Source of the DNA: Ruminococcaceae bacterium UBA1320
GTDB lineage: Bacteria; Bacillota; Clostridia; Oscillospirales; Ethanoligenentaceae
Reading direction: 5' to 3'
DNA length: 6,733 nucleotides
Assembly: GCA_002306975.1 (NCBI GenBank)
Contig: DBTI01000289.1
Coordinates: 1-6,733, forward strand
Positions 6,161-6,733 of the stretch are shown one piece after another; position 1 is the first letter of the stretch, and every line of letters begins with the position of its first letter. The position numbers and the translations under genes were made by a program. The notes beneath the pieces are model-generated. The model did not search any database, was not told the DNA's origin, and saw only the letters and a program-made list of their open reading frames with translations.

Positions 6161-6733
6161 ATGCCGATCATCAGAGCACAAAATTTAGAAAAGACTTTTC
6201 TTACCGATGCTGAACAAGTAAGAGCTTTAAAAGGTGTTGATTTTGAGATTAATAAAGGGGATTTTTCCCTTATCAACGGTCCATCGGGAAGCGGCAAGAC
6301 AACACTCTTAAATCTTTTGTCCGGAATTGATACGCCAACGGCGGGGGAATTATATTTGGATGATATTTCCATAATCCAACTGAATGACAGCCAGCGGACT
6401 GTGTTACGAAGGGACAAAATCGGGCTTGTTTTTCAGTCATTTGAATTATTACCGGTATTAACGGTTTATGAAAATGTTGAGTATCCATTAATATTGCAAG
6501 GTGTAAAAAAAGGAGAGCGTGATAATAGAGTTAAAGGGGTATTAAGCAATGTGGGATTATCGGAGTTAGGCGGGCGTAAGCCTTCACAGCTTTCCGGCGG
6601 TCAAAAGCAAAGAGTAGCTATTGCACGATGTCTGGCAATGAATCCTGAAATCATTTTATTTGATGAGCCTACTTCAGCTCTTGACCCCCCCATTGTTAGC
6701 GAAGTTTTAGCAGTCTATCACCGTCTTGCCACA
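6161..6733 (+). CDS. ABC transporter ATP-binding protein, 3' end beyond the window
   Basis: 191 codons are open to the edge; a complete subunit is usually about 220-250 residues. It would bind and hydrolyse ATP on the cytoplasmic side of a membrane transporter. Visible motifs: Walker A GPSGSGKTT at residues 40-48, Q-loop FQSFELLP with Q92, signature LSGGQKQR at 144-151, Walker B IILFDEP at 164-170 and D-loop SALD at 172-175. AAAGGT at 6147-6152 lies 8 nt before the ATG. The first about 140 residues (RALKGVDFEI, LLNLLSGIDTPTAG, TVYENVEYPL) match the MacB/LolD group, whose partner is an FtsX-like permease. The part from LSGGQ on (CLAMNP, LFDEPTSALDP) reads like the GlnQ amino-acid importer group instead. 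Either it is a mosaic or a divergent subgroup. The permease gene is expected downstream. A run of seven C at 6685-6691 is a possible sequencing-error site, but the frame stays open after it. Confidence 0.9.
   Translation, partial: MPIIRAQNLEKTFLTDAEQVRALKGVDFEINKGDFSLINGPSGSGKTTLLNLLSGIDTPTAGELYLDDISIIQLNDSQRTVLRRDKIGLVFQSFELLPVLTVYENVEYPLILQGVKKGERDNRVKGVLSNVGLSELGGRKPSQLSGGQKQRVAIARCLAMNPEIILFDEPTSALDPPIVSEVLAVYHRLAT

Overview
The window is low-GC bacterial DNA with strong GGAGG-type ribosome binding sites and long AT-rich spacers. This suggests a low-GC anaerobe, perhaps a clostridium-like Firmicute, but that is an inference from composition and gene style, and no rRNA or tRNA is present to test it. 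About three quarters of the window is insertion-sequence material. The last 1.45 kb is a chromosomal-looking pair of genes.

Layout: (1) 1-654 is an AT-rich spacer. It holds an imperfect long inverted repeat (266-356) built from the CCACAGAT...ACGGAT type of dispersed repeat, and no convincing gene. (2) 655-870 is the N-terminal stub of an IS1182-like transposase, cut off where the next element begins. (3) 851-2374 is a decayed IS701-family element on the minus strand with perfect 12-bp terminal inverted repeats. Its transposase is broken by several frameshifts, and a perfect 11-bp hairpin lies at its translation start. (4) 2375-2693 is an AT-rich spacer with nothing recognisable. (5) About 2694-5190 is an apparently intact IS21-family element with istA (DDE transposase) and istB (AAA+ helper ATPase) overlapping by 8 nt. 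A 39-codon third reading frame starts on the istB stop codon behind its own GGAGG. A nested hairpin abuts the istA ribosome binding site. (6) 5196-6733 holds a promoter-like sequence, an exported tetratricopeptide-repeat protein, a small palindrome, and the 5' part of an ABC-transporter ATPase that runs off the right edge.

The two outer genes probably belong to one export or envelope function: the ATPase starts like a MacB/LolD-type component, which normally pairs with an FtsX-like permease, and the TPR protein would act outside the membrane. The ATPase changes to a GlnQ-like signature in its second half, which is the oddest protein-level signal here. The IS cluster records successive insertions: the IS1182 stub and IS701 copy are dead, and the IS21 copy looks functional and probably more recent. 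I did not find a convincing new defence or metabolic system. The best leads are the small third ORF of the IS21 element, the two hairpins that sit at transposase translation starts, and the mosaic-looking ATPase.
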